64,000 bases of DNA from Hermatobates lingyangjiaoensis (lineage: Eukaryota; Arthropoda; Insecta; Hemiptera; Hermatobatidae). Position numbers and translations under genes: made by a program. Where the stretch lies: the NCBI GenBank assembly GCA_026182355.1, contig JAPFBL010000068.1:2683001-2747000 (forward strand). The letters are read 5' to 3'. The notes under the pieces were generated by a model. The model was given only the letters and a program-made list of their open reading frames with translations. It was not told where the DNA came from and searched no databases. Positions within the stretch are counted from its first letter, which is position 1, and each line of letters opens with the position of its first letter. This document shows, piece by piece, positions 1-12,690 of the stretch.

Positions 1-3000
1 ATATTTATCTACGTTTTAATTGTGCTAATTTAACTGTGAGGAATTGGTTTCTCACATAACTTTCTATTTCCCTGTCAAATTTTAAGAAAAAAATAATTTC
101 TTATTTATTCAATTTTATAATATAAAAGGCATTATTCTTTTTTCTCATAAATTCCCAGATGTATTAGATTTTTAAAGCTTTATGAGAATAAATTAAATGA
201 TTTTAATGAGTAAAGAGATTCATTTAAAAATGGTTAATTTTTTTTCTAGAAAATGATTTTTAAGAAGTAGGTATACGAATATCACCATCTTTATTTTCAT
301 TTTGAACTAATCATTATCCTAAAACACTGAGTTTTAGACAATATGAGTCCTCAATATGGGAGTATCATCATCGTTTTATATGTTTAAGTCTTTTTTTCTC
401 GATAATTTCATTTGATAGTTTATATTTCTATTTTGCAATGGTTTTTCTCTTGACCTTATGTTTTGCATTATTTATATACCCTCTAATTCATATTGTTTAT
501 ATTATGTGGATTTTCCCGTATGTGAATTATTTTGTTCAAGGATTTTTATATTCATAAAAAATGAATAAATAAATAGAAAATGAAATATTACGGATATAAA
601 TCCCTCGTTTTGGGTAGGAGGACCTTAAGTGTAGGCATTATTTCATAAAAACCAACTCCATATATTTTTCATGATATGTGAAAATGATTGAAGTAGTTTT
701 AAAATGAATCAGTTGATTAGATTGATTGTTCGCGTGTTTGAGAAAGAAAGACGATTACAGATTTCTTCTTTAAGAGAGAGAGGATCAGAATGACAAATGC
801 TTTTCAGTTTATTTAGGAATACTGTTTCCTTCTCTTTCCTGTCGCTTGGTCGTCCATATCTGTCGTGAGAGTTGTAATATATGTCCCTCAGTCTCTTCGC
901 TTATAGCATAGCGATTGTTTTAAGCGGCTACTTGATAGACCTCACTTGTCCTTGATATCCACAGTGTATTCCGTAGAAACACCTTTGTACAGTACATTTT
1001 GGCAGGCATTCAGGCTTAAGCTAAAGCCGATAAAGGTAGATTTATGTCGAATGTTGGCGAAACTGTGTTCACGTTCTCCTCTCCAGTCATTAATCATTCG
1101 GGGCGCCTCGGCACTAGGTGGGGTAGTCTCTTCTGAGTTCACTACATTGCTGCAAGTTCACTACGTCTCAAGTTAAACCAAATCAAGATAAATTTAGTGG
1201 ACAGCTGCGCTTATATTGTTCTAGACAACATTTAAACATCATTCACTTTTTCCTTCTGTAAAGTTCAGGAAACATAAAATATTCTTGATTGAATTGAAAC
1301 CAAACATTTATATTATTGTATCTATTTGTGACGTAAAGAAACGAAATCTTTAATGTTTAGAATTCAGTTTTGGCTAACATTAAATGAGAAACTTGAAATA
1401 AGAAAAATAATGCTTATATTTCGCCCGTTGTGGTTTCCTTCAAATTAAGAGTAAAGCTGTAAAATAAGAAAATAAAAACAGTGCACTGTTCGAAATATTG
1501 ACATTTAATTTTTTTTTTTTTGAAAACCTATATTGTGATGTATTTACTATTTCCGTATTTACATTATTCTGTATTACATGATTCATGGTAATTTGATTGC
1601 ATTGTAGTTACATCGTTATTTCAGTTACTGTTGGATAACAGTACATGTTTTGGTAATCTCATGGTAGAAATTTCATCATTGTAGTTCATCGCATGACAGT
1701 TTCATGGTAAACCATTACATCGTGGGTAATCTCATCGAAGCAATCCTGGGATCCATACCCACTTTGGCCCTTGATTTATTCATGTGGGAGGTAAAAAAAA
1801 ATCTGGCCTTTTTGTCCCTTGATTTAGGCCACCAATAATGACTTTTCGTACTAACAAAAATATTTACTTGTTAAATACCAGAAAGATATCAGTGAAACTT
1901 TTGAAAAGGCGATAAAAATCTTGTGGCCTTGTGCCTGCTTAAGTTAAATATTAAAATCCCTTGTTAGCATCTTTTTTGATTATTGTCTTTATTTTATTAA
2001 TTTTCTAAAATAAAAGTGAGTTACCGTTTACAAGTACTCGTATTTCCAAAAGTTGTGTAATATTCTGATCGATTTGGATTTTCAGTATACCTCGCTATAA
2101 ACATATTACAATTCTTGAACACACGGTGGTTTGGGATTATTGCTTTCATTGATCAATTTCAATGATACTTTTGACTAAGTTGTATATTTTTAGCTTTAAC
2201 TAAATTTTTATCCTTTCCTTTGCTATATTCTACCATTATTTTAATAAAAAAGTATTGTATTGATACAATATAATATCCAGTTTTATTCTCCAGTAGCAAA
2301 CCAGAAGATTTGTTCAGAAGACAAACAAAATAAACATCATCAAAAGAAGACAAAAATTAGACCCACCTGACCTGATTATGTGTCAATCAGTCGACATTTG
2401 AAAATAAACATTTCTCATAATTGCTGTATTCTCTTTAATGAAAAGTAAACAATTATTAAAAACTCAAAGCGTTAAAAGAACTCGGTGAATGCCAGACAAG
2501 CTGTTTGCAATAGAAGAAATTAATTGCTACAAATTTTCTGTTATTGGTTTTTCGTTTGTGCCAAAGCAGGAAGCTAATATTCGTGTGAAGGCAATCTTTC
2601 AATAACAGAATACTCATAACTCATTTTGATTGAGTCCACCCTGTTTGATTAAAGGGGAGATTGCGATACCTCATTGGGTCATATTCTTTTGCAATTGAAA
2701 ATTAAAATGTATTCTGATCTTCAAATCTTATGAACTACTATTTATACTTTACTTTAAGTTAAATATAAAGACTATGAAAAAGTTGATTTCGAGATTTCTA
2801 TGTAAGTAGTATGTGGAAACATCATCTTGATGGTGTTTGTGATGAGGGTTTGGTGTAGGTATTCGAAAATTTTGGGCAGCTGTAGTTAATACCGTTTCAT
2901 ATTTCAAATTTATATTATACCCGAAAATGTGTCCTATAGTGTAGATGTGCCATATTGTTTTTGGGCCACTGTTTGGATACTTTTTTTTTCTCCTAAATTA

Positions 3001-3840
3001 GAAATGTAAGAGTAACATTTTTTGACTAAGAGCAACATTACCTGAAAAAACTTAAGGTTTTTTTTCAATAACAAGAAAGGGTAGTTGTAGTAAAGTGCAA
3101 AAAAATTGACTAAAAATTTCTTTTGCAAACTTCTGGAAAGAGGGGGAGTCACACCATTTGTAGTATCACAGTGAAATCATACAAAAATAGGATCTTTTGC
3201 GTAGATGAACTGAATAATTTTTTGAGAAATTACATGGATCTCAAGAAACGTTATGTGAAGTTAATTATTCTAGAAAATGTTTTTTACGCTAAACAACCAT
3301 ATATTTTTCTATGTTTCCTACGTGTGATGAGTGTTTGTCTAAATGAAATGTAATCAATCTACATGTTGTACTCTTTAAAAAATTCTGAAGCCATATATAT
3401 AGTTCTTGACATATATTGGCCAAAAACACCACTGTTTTGGCTAATATTGAACTATGAAAAAAGTACTTTTTCGTGCTTTATGACAAAATGGATACTGATT
3501 TTAAATCAAATGTTACTTAATTCAATAAAATTTAGTATTAAGTGAAGTTTTAATATAAATATTGAAATAACTATATTATGCTACAAATAAAAACCTGTTA
3601 GGTTCTATCTGTAGGAACGTAAGAGGTTTTTGGAAAATAAGCGTGTTCAAAAACGGAAACATCCGAAAAGCAAATCAAATTGATCAAAGAAAATCTTTGG
3701 TTAACTAAATAGTATAATTTTTAAGTCTTAAATTACTGTGGGCTGCTTCTTGAATATTGAAGGAACTTATGATAAGATCCTTGAAATTTATTAATTCAGA
3801 ACTAATATATACAAGTTCAAAATCGAAGATTTGTTGGTTT
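1..3840. other. AT-rich stretch without a recognised gene
   Basis: No recognisable protein, RNA gene or mobile element was found. A somewhat more GC-rich patch at 940-1176 has short open frames on both strands (66 and 76 codons) with no family signature, so neither is called. At 1560-1740 there is loose irregular repetition of CATGGTAAT/TCATCGT-like words. The rest is low-complexity A+T-rich DNA. Confidence 0.6.
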
Positions 3841-3841
3841 T

Positions 3842-4150
3842 TGCGTCTAAAACGTGCTTGGTCTCCCTTTCTCTTTTTTCCTGAAGATGGATTTCCATAA
3901 AATTTAAGTTTGTAAGTGTGTTTCTTTACTCTATATAATACTCTTCTTCGATTTTGAACTCGAATTGCGTTCAGTTTGGATCGTCTTTGCCATTTTATAG
4001 AGAACCAATATATAGATGTTTTAATGCAGGATCTAATAAAGTGAAGGATGGCTACGATGTCCGCGTTAACTAGATCAAGTCTGAATGTTTTTCTAGTTGT
4101 CATTGATCTTTTTAATTGACGTCGTGTCAACGTATATTGGCTGAGCTGCA
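3842..4150 (+). repeat. Hammerhead-bearing repeat family A, diverged long copy
   Basis: This segment is a diverged copy of a repeat also seen at 48714-48900, 49197-49330, 50456-50592, 61944-62080 (inverted) and 62095-62280. Shared landmarks in order are ACGTGCTTGGTCTCCC, a hammerhead-like core, TTGTAAGTGTGTTTC, and a later TTTGGATCGT block. A 148-codon open frame on the minus strand crosses it but is antisense to the repeat and matches no family. By resemblance to the PLE hammerhead at 50741-50799 it may be the end of a Penelope-like element; that link is inference. Confidence 0.6.
3885..3915 (+). ncRNA. Hammerhead-like motif, decayed (family A)
   Basis: CTGAAGA at 3891-3897 is followed by a 3-bp stem (TGG/CCA, loop ATTT) and then TAAA where a hammerhead needs GAAA. 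The flanks line up with the better copies at 49241 and 50500. The G12-to-T change should inactivate it. Confidence 0.4.
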
Positions 4151-6867
4151 CAGTTAGGTCATTGCTTGAGGACGCCAGGAGTTTGCAACTCCAACTGACT
4201 CTTAAAACCAGTTAATATTCAACATATAAACAACATTTAGATTTATTTCTCGAAACATGCATGTTGAATCAAACTTGGTCAAGATTTTGTGACGGTTGGT
4301 AAAAAAGTGGGAAGGAAAGTGTATTATTGCTGAAGGTTATTGATGAGTGATGCAGAGCTTTGTTCAACTTGAGCCTTTGTTCTGCCAGAAGGCTCTCTTG
4401 TTACAAATGACAGAGAGACCATACGTTTGCCCACTCCTTCTCTCTCCATATATTACTCTTCTGTCCTCGCCAGCCAAGCCCCGTATACATATTCGTCGTA
4501 TATTTGTTACCACCCTTACAATCTTATAATCTTATTCGTATTTACTTCCCTTGTGATTCCCATCTTTTTTATTATTTATCGCTTGGAAGATTGCTTTATA
4601 TTAATTTTTTGAATCTTTAGTACACTCGAACCTCAAGTTTCAGTACTTCAATTAACCGTACTTTCAAGTTTCCATACTTTTATTTTCTTCCAAATGGCAT
4701 AAATTATTTGGTTTTTGGTTAATTCTCAATGAGGGAAGAGTGAGACCGAGTAGCCTAGGCTACTCCAATTTCGTTATCTTAAGCAAATTATATCTTTATT
4801 ATGCATAAGCAGTATTATTACTATTACATATTTGAATGTATAATATACATAAAGTAACTGTATCCATCTGTATCCTCCCTTCACGTATACCTGCCTACGC
4901 TACTCCTATTTCATTCAAATCTTTTCAAGTCGGCCATAATAGTTTACGTTATTCAGCAGGTCTAACCCTACTAAACTGTCTTGTGGTTAGGTTAACTGTC
5001 AACAGTTAGGTTAGGCTTTTTTTGTTCATTATAAAGTTTATTAAGTATTAATAGCAGTATTTTTTTTAAATTAAATGTGTATTGTTCTAAAATAATTGAA
5101 ATTTAGATAGCTTAGCTCTTCTAGAAAGTTTTAGTGAGGTTATGTATATGGTACGTCTTGGCATTCTGTCAACCACTTAGTCTACCATACTCACCATTAG
5201 GCTTTCAACTACCAGTGTTACCAATTTTCGGACTTTTCTGTTGCCTGAACTGTCTGGGTCCCTATTCTGGGTATGAAAATTCAAGGGTCTAGTGTAGTGT
5301 AGTGTATTTTACGTCTTGAATAGAACATTATTCATATTTTGTTATCATGTTCGCATATGTGTGTGTGTTTGTGTTGGGGTAACTTTTTAGCTCTTATATA
5401 ATAGACGACTATTCTGAGGGCCCTTGGAATATAACAAATATAATTAAATTATAGTTGGAATTTAACCAATAATTTGGTTACAGGCCATCCAAGAGAAATT
5501 GTTGAAGTTGTTTGAAGCGAGCTTTAAATGTGCATATGATCTTATGAAGAAAGGTATTCATTGTATGAAAAAACTGATATTGGATTAAAGAATTGAAAAA
5601 ATATTTTACTTGCCATTAAATTAATGTTTGTTCTGAATAGGCCCTAATATTAAGTGCTCTTTTGTTTTTTTTTATCTGTAGAATTTCCAATACGACTTTA
5701 AAAATCAATTTTCATTCCAGTGATTGCCTGAACGATCAGTCGTCATTTGGTAATTTGTACAACGTGTTCAGCCGCGAGGAGATGTTTTAGCAATTGAATA
5801 AAAACACTATGTATCCAAAAGGTTGACGTGAAAAACTGGATTGTCAATGAAAAATAATGCTTTTTTCGCTTCAATCAAAACAAGCAATTCACTCTCTTGT
5901 TTATTTCCCCGTTAGAATAATGAAATTTCAAAAAGCTCTCCAGTTTGTTTATCCAGTTCGCTTTAAAATATTTGAGGTAGTAGGATGGTAATATATTTTT
6001 TATACTTGTTTGACAAGAAAACAATTTTCACGAGCACTCATAAACCTCTTCTGAAACCTTCCTTCCACCATAAATCGAGTTCCTTACATGGAGTCTTTGT
6101 CTACTGGCATTTATTGAATACGAGTATGAGTTTAATTTCTAATTTTGTGTGTTCAATATCATCTACTATTTCATCAGCTCATATGTTTATTGAAATAGCC
6201 GTCCCACAAACTGAATGTACTTAAACGTCTGACTTTTCAGCGGCTTCTGTAGTAGTTGTAATATGTAGTATAAAGATCCGGATAATTTCTTGTTTGAAGC
6301 ATCGTAGACCCTAATAGTCCTATCTAGAAGTGTATTTGCTGTTCTATATTGTCTTACCAATTTGAGGAAAATACATAATAATAACTGATTACACAACCTC
6401 GGAGTTCTCGCACCACCTATCCCGTTGTTTCTCTATCCGTTGTTCCGTTGTCCCGTTGTTTCTCCATCCTTTTTTTCTAGGATATTCTCACTTCTGTAAT
6501 GGTTTGCGAGTATATTCTCATCCTTTTCTGTCGTTCATTCCATACTGATTTATGACGATATTGTCAGTTTCACCTTCCGTGTCTTTACTTCTATGAAGAT
6601 TTGTGAGGCTATTCTCAATGGGTTGTTTGATTTTAAACAATAAATGAAATACTGAAGTTGAAAGATAAAACTAAATTTCATTTCAGCAGACAGAGTGGAA
6701 CAGTTTTTACAGCTACCACAAAATGTTGTGATAGGAGCCCACATGTGAGATACAACTGATTATAAAGTTATAAATTATAAACAAAAATAAGTGCTGTGTT
6801 AAGTACAGTGATGTGTGAGTGTGTCAATGCAAGTGTGTGAATGAAGTGGTTCTCTTCGGAGTAGAGG
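4151..6867. other. AT-rich stretch without a recognised gene
   Basis: No gene was recognised. It contains an 18-bp perfect palindrome (GAGTAGCCTAGGCTACTC, 4748-4765) and a short degenerate direct repeat of CCCGTTGTTTCTC(T/C)ATCC at 6418-6470. The open frames here are under 80 codons and look like chance. Confidence 0.55.
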
Positions 6868-7500
6868 AGGATTATTGGTCCAAGGACCAATGATTCTTTG
6901 CGCGCACCGTAGTGAACATTGTAATTAGGAGCTCCAGGTCACTACTACTGCTGAATTATAGTACTACTGTGATTGTGGGGTCAGTTGTGATATTTCTGTA
7001 CTCTTTTAATTGGTTTGTGTGCATGGATTATTTCGTGGTCGTTTGGTCGCCTTAAGTTGTGAAAGACTTGTCAGTCTAGGAAGGGTTTGGTCTTCTATTT
7101 TAACAACAGCCTCTAGGACGAATGTGTTTGGGGAGTTCTTAAGGAACTTAACCCTCTGAACAAGAGGGTTTGGATGGGTTGCAATTTTCGTGTCTTCATT
7201 GGTCACCAGTCTATTAGTGAATCGGTCAATTGATTCCAACCTGAGGTTTCTTTGAATATCCACATTTCTGGTATACCAAGGTACCTCGGCCGTAAGTCGT
7301 GTAAATTTATTTTGAACTATCTGAATCAGAGTTTTATTACTTCTTGCGGCTTGTAAGCAGGTCGAGTATCTGTAAGTGCTAGCCCTAATTACGACCTTAT
7401 AATGAGGTCCTTTACTGTCTGTGGAGTATTCTTTCAAGATAGGGTACAAATTTGACATTAGTACCAAACCCAGTTTATAACTATTAGAGATGTGGAACTC
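6868..7500 (-). mobile_element. Jockey-like LINE, 3' end, copy A
   Basis: This is a minus-strand fragment of a non-LTR retrotransposon. It has the C-terminal coding part at 7006-7500 and a 3' UTR down to about 6868. The UTR (including the GCGCACYRTAGTGMAC block and CTACTACTGCTGAATTA, plus-strand text) recurs at 14855-15080 and 33309-33480, so three copies of one family lie here in the same orientation. The 5' part (endonuclease and catalytic reverse transcriptase) is missing, as expected for 5'-truncated LINE copies. Confidence 0.75.
7006..7500 (-). pseudogene. C-terminal end of Jockey-like reverse transcriptase ORF (5'-truncated)
   Basis: An open frame of 153 codons from its first Met ends in TAA at 7006-7008. 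It carries the hallmarks of the region after the reverse transcriptase domain in Jockey-type LINEs: LYPILK near the start, KTLIQIVQNKFTRL, then PWYTRNVDIQRNL and HPNPLVQRVKFL. In intact elements this follows the RT palm and thumb and ends the second ORF. No RT catalytic motif is present because the element is truncated upstream, so the fragment cannot encode an active enzyme. The frame is uninterrupted, so decay is moderate. The family call rests on the PWY-RN-D and HPNPL motifs; exact clade placement would need a tree. Confidence 0.75.
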
Positions 7501-8313
7501 TTACCAAGATCATAGGAGCCTCAGCAGCTTTCGGGAGCAAGAAGAATATACCTGATTACTCTCATGGTCGGGAGGAGAACTCCAAGCATATGGTTTGGTT
7601 GGTCATTCCACAGAATGTGTGGATGGACTGTATTTTAGAGGCACTCTGTACATTGCACTGCTTATATAACCTTTGTTAGCTTTATTATATTAACAATGCA
7701 ACCAATTTGTATAAACTGATGTATTCTCGATGTAAAATGTTCCCTTTAAAGGAAAGTAAATAGTTTGATAACCAAATTAATATTTAATGAATTTGAGTTG
7801 GCCTTGCCGGAGCGAGCGCATTCTTGATTCCAACTTAATTCAAACTATTTTAGGCAATAACTTCACAAGTTCAAAACAACTCTCTTCAGCCTCCACTTTT
7901 TAATTTAGCCCTTTAATTAAATGAGTATAATTATTATTCAAGGACAATTCTTTTTGCATTAAAAAATAAAAAATAATTATTTTCTGCTTGGTGCTTAATA
8001 ATATTTTGGCTTCTTAAGAATGTAACTGAAAAAAATGTTAATATCTGGTACGTTCGTAGCAGTAATGAGGAAACATTCAACTTCAAGGTTTCTGTACTAA
8101 ATTTATAATTTAAAACAGCCCTGTTGTGTGTTACTTCAACTAATTAAGATTTTAAATAACCAGTGAATTTCAAAAATTATGTTACTAATTATTAACTTGA
8201 AACAATGACTACGTTGTGTAGCAGCTGATTTCAGTCTTGTACCATTTGCTTAACGTCAGATCTTAAAATGTTTGTACTTATCCCTGATATTGAACTGATG
8301 ATACGAGTATAAT
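7501..8313. other. AT-rich stretch without a recognised gene
   Basis: The first part (7501-7620) may still belong to LINE copy A, but I could not recognise coding motifs there. The rest shows nothing recognisable. Confidence 0.5.
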
Positions 8314-8445
8314 AAGTTTTACACATTTTCTACTTAATTTTTCTGATTTTCTCACGTTGTTTTTCCATAAATGTAACTTCTTTCAAATTTATGGAAAATT
8401 TACGAAAGAAATGTAGAAAAATTAAGTAGAAAATGTGTAAAACTT
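8314..8445. repeat. Perfect 31-bp inverted repeat (hairpin)
   Basis: Arms 8314-8344 and 8415-8445 are exact reverse complements over 31 bp, beginning AAGTTTTACACATTTTC. A 70-nt loop holds a smaller stem (CCATAAAT/ATTTATGG). The right arm ends 3 bp before a family T fragment (8449). Confidence 0.9.
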
Positions 8446-8448
8446 GAA

Positions 8449-8672
8449 AGCGACTTTCCCATCATTCATAATTGCTTCCAAACAATAGGGCTGATCTACA
8501 CTATGAGGCCCATTTTTGTGCAAAATATCAACTTGATCAACTACAAACACACACAGACATTATCGAAAAACTTCGTAATACGACTTCTGGGACCTGAAAA
8601 CATATAATTCCGTCAAAATCTCGATTTCAAATTTTTTCACAATCACTATACTTTAGTTATAGTAAAATAAAA
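8449..8672 (+). repeat. Family T repeat, right-end fragment
   Basis: Matches the terminal part of the complete family T copies at 21668-23737 and, inverted, 30555-32245. Landmarks: CGACTTTCCCATCATTCATAA, CAAACAATAGGG, ATATCAACTTGATC, a short (AC)n tract, and the terminal CACTATACTTTAGTTATAG. The microsatellite that is long in other copies is only a few units here. Confidence 0.8.
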
Positions 8673-11100
8673 ATGTAGTACGAGTAGAAAGAGTGAGAGG
8701 GGGGGGGGTCGATGGAAGTATAGAGGGAAGAAGCAACCGTGAGAAGAAGTCGAGTGTTGGAAGTAGAGAAGAATGTTTTTGAAGTGGTTGGGGAAAATGG
8801 AAAAATAATGTTCACCATCTTAAATATAATGACAAAAAATGTATAGTTAAATTAGTCGTGTTACAGATTTTCTGTTAGCAGGGAGCATAAATCATAATGT
8901 TAATTAAAACAAAGCGTGAAGGCAATATACATAAGCTAAAAGTGAATAAACACGAGAAAAATTATGTTAGAGGCAGGCAAAAGAAATTAGAATTGAAGGG
9001 CGGAAAGACTTCCTAGTATACATTGGGAGCTGAAGTAGGAGAGATAAGCACAGGGAGCATATCAAGCCGAAATCAAGGACAATAAATCAATCAGTCAAGA
9101 AAAGGAAAAGTTAATAAAAATGTAGTTTCTTATTTGTGCATCTTTTATCACCATTATGAACTCCGTAATCAGAAGCATAAATAGTTAATTTTATAATGAT
9201 GTAAAAACAATTTTGGTAATTCAACCAGTTGCGATAGATAATAAATAATAATTTTATTAAATTATAATAGATCTTAAATGATAATAAATAACGTTTACTC
9301 TTCTTACTCTAAATTTGTAGATTTTCAAGGTGGTGTAAAATGAATGAACATTACCTTAATATGGACATTACCGCCAAACCAGCGGAAAATAGTGAGAAAG
9401 TTGAAAGCAACAACCTGTAAGAAAATAGTCAATGCGGAATCTGCATTCATCCATTCAAAATTCTGCAGAACTTTAATTGATTGTGTTTACCTATATCTAT
9501 CTATATAAACTGGTGAAAAAGATCCTTGTTCTCGAAAGGCCATGTCAGTTGAAGGTGAGTCGGTCTATATCTTTCCCTTAATTACGTAGAGTACAGTGAG
9601 GGCTGGACACTGCACCAATGAAGCGCATATGTTTTGAACATATTTTTATTCAAATAAAAAGGGGAACGAATTTGTGATTTCTTCTGATTAAGACCATAAA
9701 CTAATTCAATAATAAAAAAACAGATATTGACTAAAAAACAAGTTTCCTTACAGTTTCAGATGAGATAATCTCCCAGATTTTCACCCAGTTGTTTTTCACA
9801 GTTGAGTGCATGGTACTGTGGGAGCTCCTCTGAAGATGCTTGTAATGCATATCATACAGGTGATTTCACTGAGCAGATTGGTTAAGTGGCTTTGAATGAT
9901 TCAATGGTCGGCGGAGCGAGATAATGCCCCATGGCTGCTCAAGTATCTCAAAAGAGAACCCCTCTTCTTTTTGAATTGATTCAGTCCAAAAATTGGATTT
10001 GCTCATTTCAATTGAACGTTCCATTTCAATAGTAAAAGTGGTATTTCATGTCATTTGTGAATATCTGTCAAAACCATTATGGGGAATTTAATTTAATTAT
10101 GTTATCTAGAAAGTCTATTCGTCCCGACGTGACAACTGAAATTGGCCGTCTTTACAGTATCAATTATTCAAGTGAATAATAATGTTTCTTTAAATAGGAA
10201 GAATTTTGTTTCAATAAGGAGAAAAGCATCTCCGCTTTGTTCACACAACTTGACATATTCTGGTTGATTCAAGCCGATTTAGCTTAGCTTGCTTTCTTGC
10301 CCTCCGAGAACATGTACGCCTATAGAAAGTCAGATGATCCCTAATGAACATGAACTTACATAAGTGTTCACGGTAATGTTTATGCTCTCGACATAAAATT
10401 AACAGAGATATGGTAAATTGTTAGTTGAAAAGAAAGATGCAATGGTGGCCTGTTACCTGGTAATGACCTCTCGACATTAGTACAATTGAGGGCTGTAGAG
10501 TAGGGGTCGTAAGAGGCAGAACTTTTCTGGTGTGAGGAGTCACAGTGGGAATTTGTAAATTAAATTACTGGGATATAGTTGGAAAAAATAAGCCCGATCC
10601 CTCCTTCATTACAAAATGTGTTATGTGTTACATATGAAATAGAAATTATTAGTTAAGTCCCTTCGTCTTGAACAGGTAAACAAAAAATAATAATAACTAA
10701 TTTGACAGGTTTGTTTTAAAATATAGTATTTCTGCTTTGTCATTTCTTTATTACAGAGGATCTAGGCTAAATTTTTAGTACACTGGAGTTTATTGAATTT
10801 ATAGTATTTAATCGTGGTAATGGAGTAAGAGGTTACTTAACAAACTAGGAATAATATTTAACCTTTACTATTCTTCTGGTAATGTAGCTTGAAGTAAACT
10901 GGTTGCAAAATAATAATTTGCCAATAGTTCCTCCCTTAGAACAGCCCTAAAGATTAAAGACTGTAGGTAAGCATGAGAAAAAAATTACTATATATTAACT
11001 TATTTCTCCATATAAACTGACCTTTCCACTTATTAACTGAATTTCATCCAGAGAAAAAGGTGCAAAAGAATGAAACGTTAAAGGTTTTAACCTGAAAAAA
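8673..11100. other. AT-rich stretch without a recognised gene
   Basis: No gene was recognised. A block at 10665-10760 recurs in diverged form at 24795-24900 (listed separately). A G-run at 8698-8708 begins a purine-rich stretch to about 8760. Confidence 0.55.
10665..10760. repeat. Dispersed repeat shared with 24795-24900
   Basis: Shares an ordered series of words with 24795-24900: GTAAACAAA-AATAATAATAA, TTTGAC(A/T)GGTTT, AAAATAT, TGTCATTTC, TTACAG. It is probably an unclassified dispersed repeat. Confidence 0.5.
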
Positions 11101-11155
11101 GTCTAGAGTGGCCTACACGCTACTTTATTATGAGTATACATAATATCGAACTCGT
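11101..11155 (+). repeat. Family T repeat, left-end fragment
   Basis: Begins CTAGAGTGGCCTACACGCTACTTTATTATGAG, a diverged form of the left terminus GGAGTGGCCTACACTCGACTTTACTATAAG at 21671. Similarity fades after about 55 bp. Confidence 0.6.
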
Positions 11156-12359
11156 TAGTCATCAATTTCGTTTTTTTTTAATTTAGTGTAGGAGTATTTA
11201 TCGCGTAAATTGAATATTAGATATTGTAATTATTGTAATAATTATTGAAATTATATTGTAAGCTTTTGAATTATTTTTAGTGAAACAATACTATTCCGGA
11301 CTTTTTCCTCAATAACTGGAGAAGAATCATATACACAGTAGTCGTATTGTCATAAAAAATGAAGTGTACCTTTCCCATTTGACAATATTACCCAAAAACA
11401 ATGGAGTTTTTAAACACTCCAAGAACAATATGCTTGACAGTAGGTGCATTAAATTTCTGCTTTTTCTGTATCTCTTAAAACAAATATTTGAGCTATGAAG
11501 AATAAATGTGTTTGTATTTGTAACTCCGTGTTGCGGGTGGTGTGGCATACATGCTAAACACTATGAACATGTGCTAGTTGATGGTGAAATAACAATTATA
11601 GATTAATGATTTATGAAATGGCGTGGAAAGTTTCAAGAAAATGTAAGAGTTTTAAGTTTTACAGTAGGGAGTTGGAGTCGGATAAAACAAGGACCGTGGG
11701 AGTTGGAGTTTGACATTTACAGTGTACTCGTCACTACGTTCCATCTTACAGATTTTAAAATCCATTAATAAACGAGAAAATGGGTTAAGACTGAAAGAAA
11801 TGTAATGTGATTGTGAGATGGAGGGTAAATGGTTATTTGTTGGGCAGGTAGTGGGTTAGTTTAATTCCCAGTCGAGCAAGCTTACCACACGGGGATGATC
11901 CAACTCTCTTCCTGCCAACCTAAGCCAATATTCAATGCCATTTCCTCCAAGAAGCAATCCCCTATTTATTTTATGAACCAGCTCTTGGGTTACCCTTTTA
12001 TTTATTTTTGTTTTCTACAGCATATACGGGTACTACACATTCATTTTATTTCATATGCGTTTTATTGAATCTGTAGTCTTTCCGTCTGACCTTCTGCCAA
12101 ATCGAATTTTCCTATCTATATTTGACCGCTTGGGTCGCAATCGGCCACACTAAAATCTGTATACTTATCTATTATTAATGGTAATATAACATTTAAGGTG
12201 GTTTATGGGTATCAGTCATATACATATATATGTAGATTTAAACTACCCGTCTCTGTACTTGTACTCTTGGTTTCCCTCTCTTATATTTCCTAATGACGGT
12301 TCAGTCGTGAAAATTAGTAATTTGAAGTAATCCATGATCCTTATTTATATTCGAACTTT
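11156..12359. other. AT-rich stretch without a recognised gene
   Basis: Nothing was recognised. A minus-strand 73-codon open frame (11327-11548) has no family signature. Confidence 0.5.
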
Positions 12360-12381
12360 ATATATATATATATATATATAT
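12360..12381. repeat. (TA)n microsatellite
   Basis: About ten TA units directly precede a hairpin (12382-12460). Confidence 0.9.
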
Positions 12382-12460
12382 TTTAAAAAATGAATGTCCG
12401 ATTTCACACTATTTAATTTGTTAGGAAATGTTAGAAAAAATCGGACATTCATTTTTTAAA
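12382..12460. repeat. 23-bp inverted repeat (hairpin)
   Basis: Arms 12382-12404 and 12438-12460 pair over about 22 bp (TTTAAAAAATGAATGTCCGA and its complement) around a loop of about 33 nt. It directly abuts a (TA)n tract. Confidence 0.8.
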
Positions 12461-12690
12461 CGCGTTTGTCCAAGAAGGACTGCTCTCAGCTTTTACCAAT
12501 ATATATATTTATATATATGTAGCAATGAAATGAAATTGTCCAACGGACTATTAATTAAAAAAGAGTTAAAACGAATTTAACACAAAAATAAACACAGACA
12601 TAACTTCTATATTTCGACAATTGTCGTCATCAGGAATCGAAGAGTCCCGCATTGAGTGCGGTGACTTTATATATATATATATATATTGCA
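12461..12690 (-). repeat. Hammerhead-bearing repeat family B (possible PLE end)
   Basis: On the minus strand a hammerhead-like core is followed by AAATATAGAAG and a TGT-rich tail. The same order occurs at about 47700-47770 (AAATATAGTAG then a TTTCTGTTTCATTTCTGTGTG-like tail), so the two are one family. (TA)n tracts lie on both sides (about 12500-12518 and 12668-12686). The GIY-YIG remnant of a Penelope-like element adjoins the other copy, so a PLE terminus is the likeliest identity. Confidence 0.5.
12612..12633 (-). ncRNA. Hammerhead-like core, partly decayed (family B)
   Basis: Read on the minus strand: CTGATGA, an unpaired C, stem II GAC-AATT-GTC, then GAAA. The 3' side (TATAGAAG) lacks the U expected opposite A15.1, so this copy probably does not cleave. 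Confidence 0.45.

Noticed and set aside
3705..4151. 148-codon minus-strand open frame
   Set aside because: It runs antisense across hammerhead repeat family A. Similar runs of residues in other copies follow from DNA similarity, and stops interrupt the frame in those copies. No domain is recognisable.
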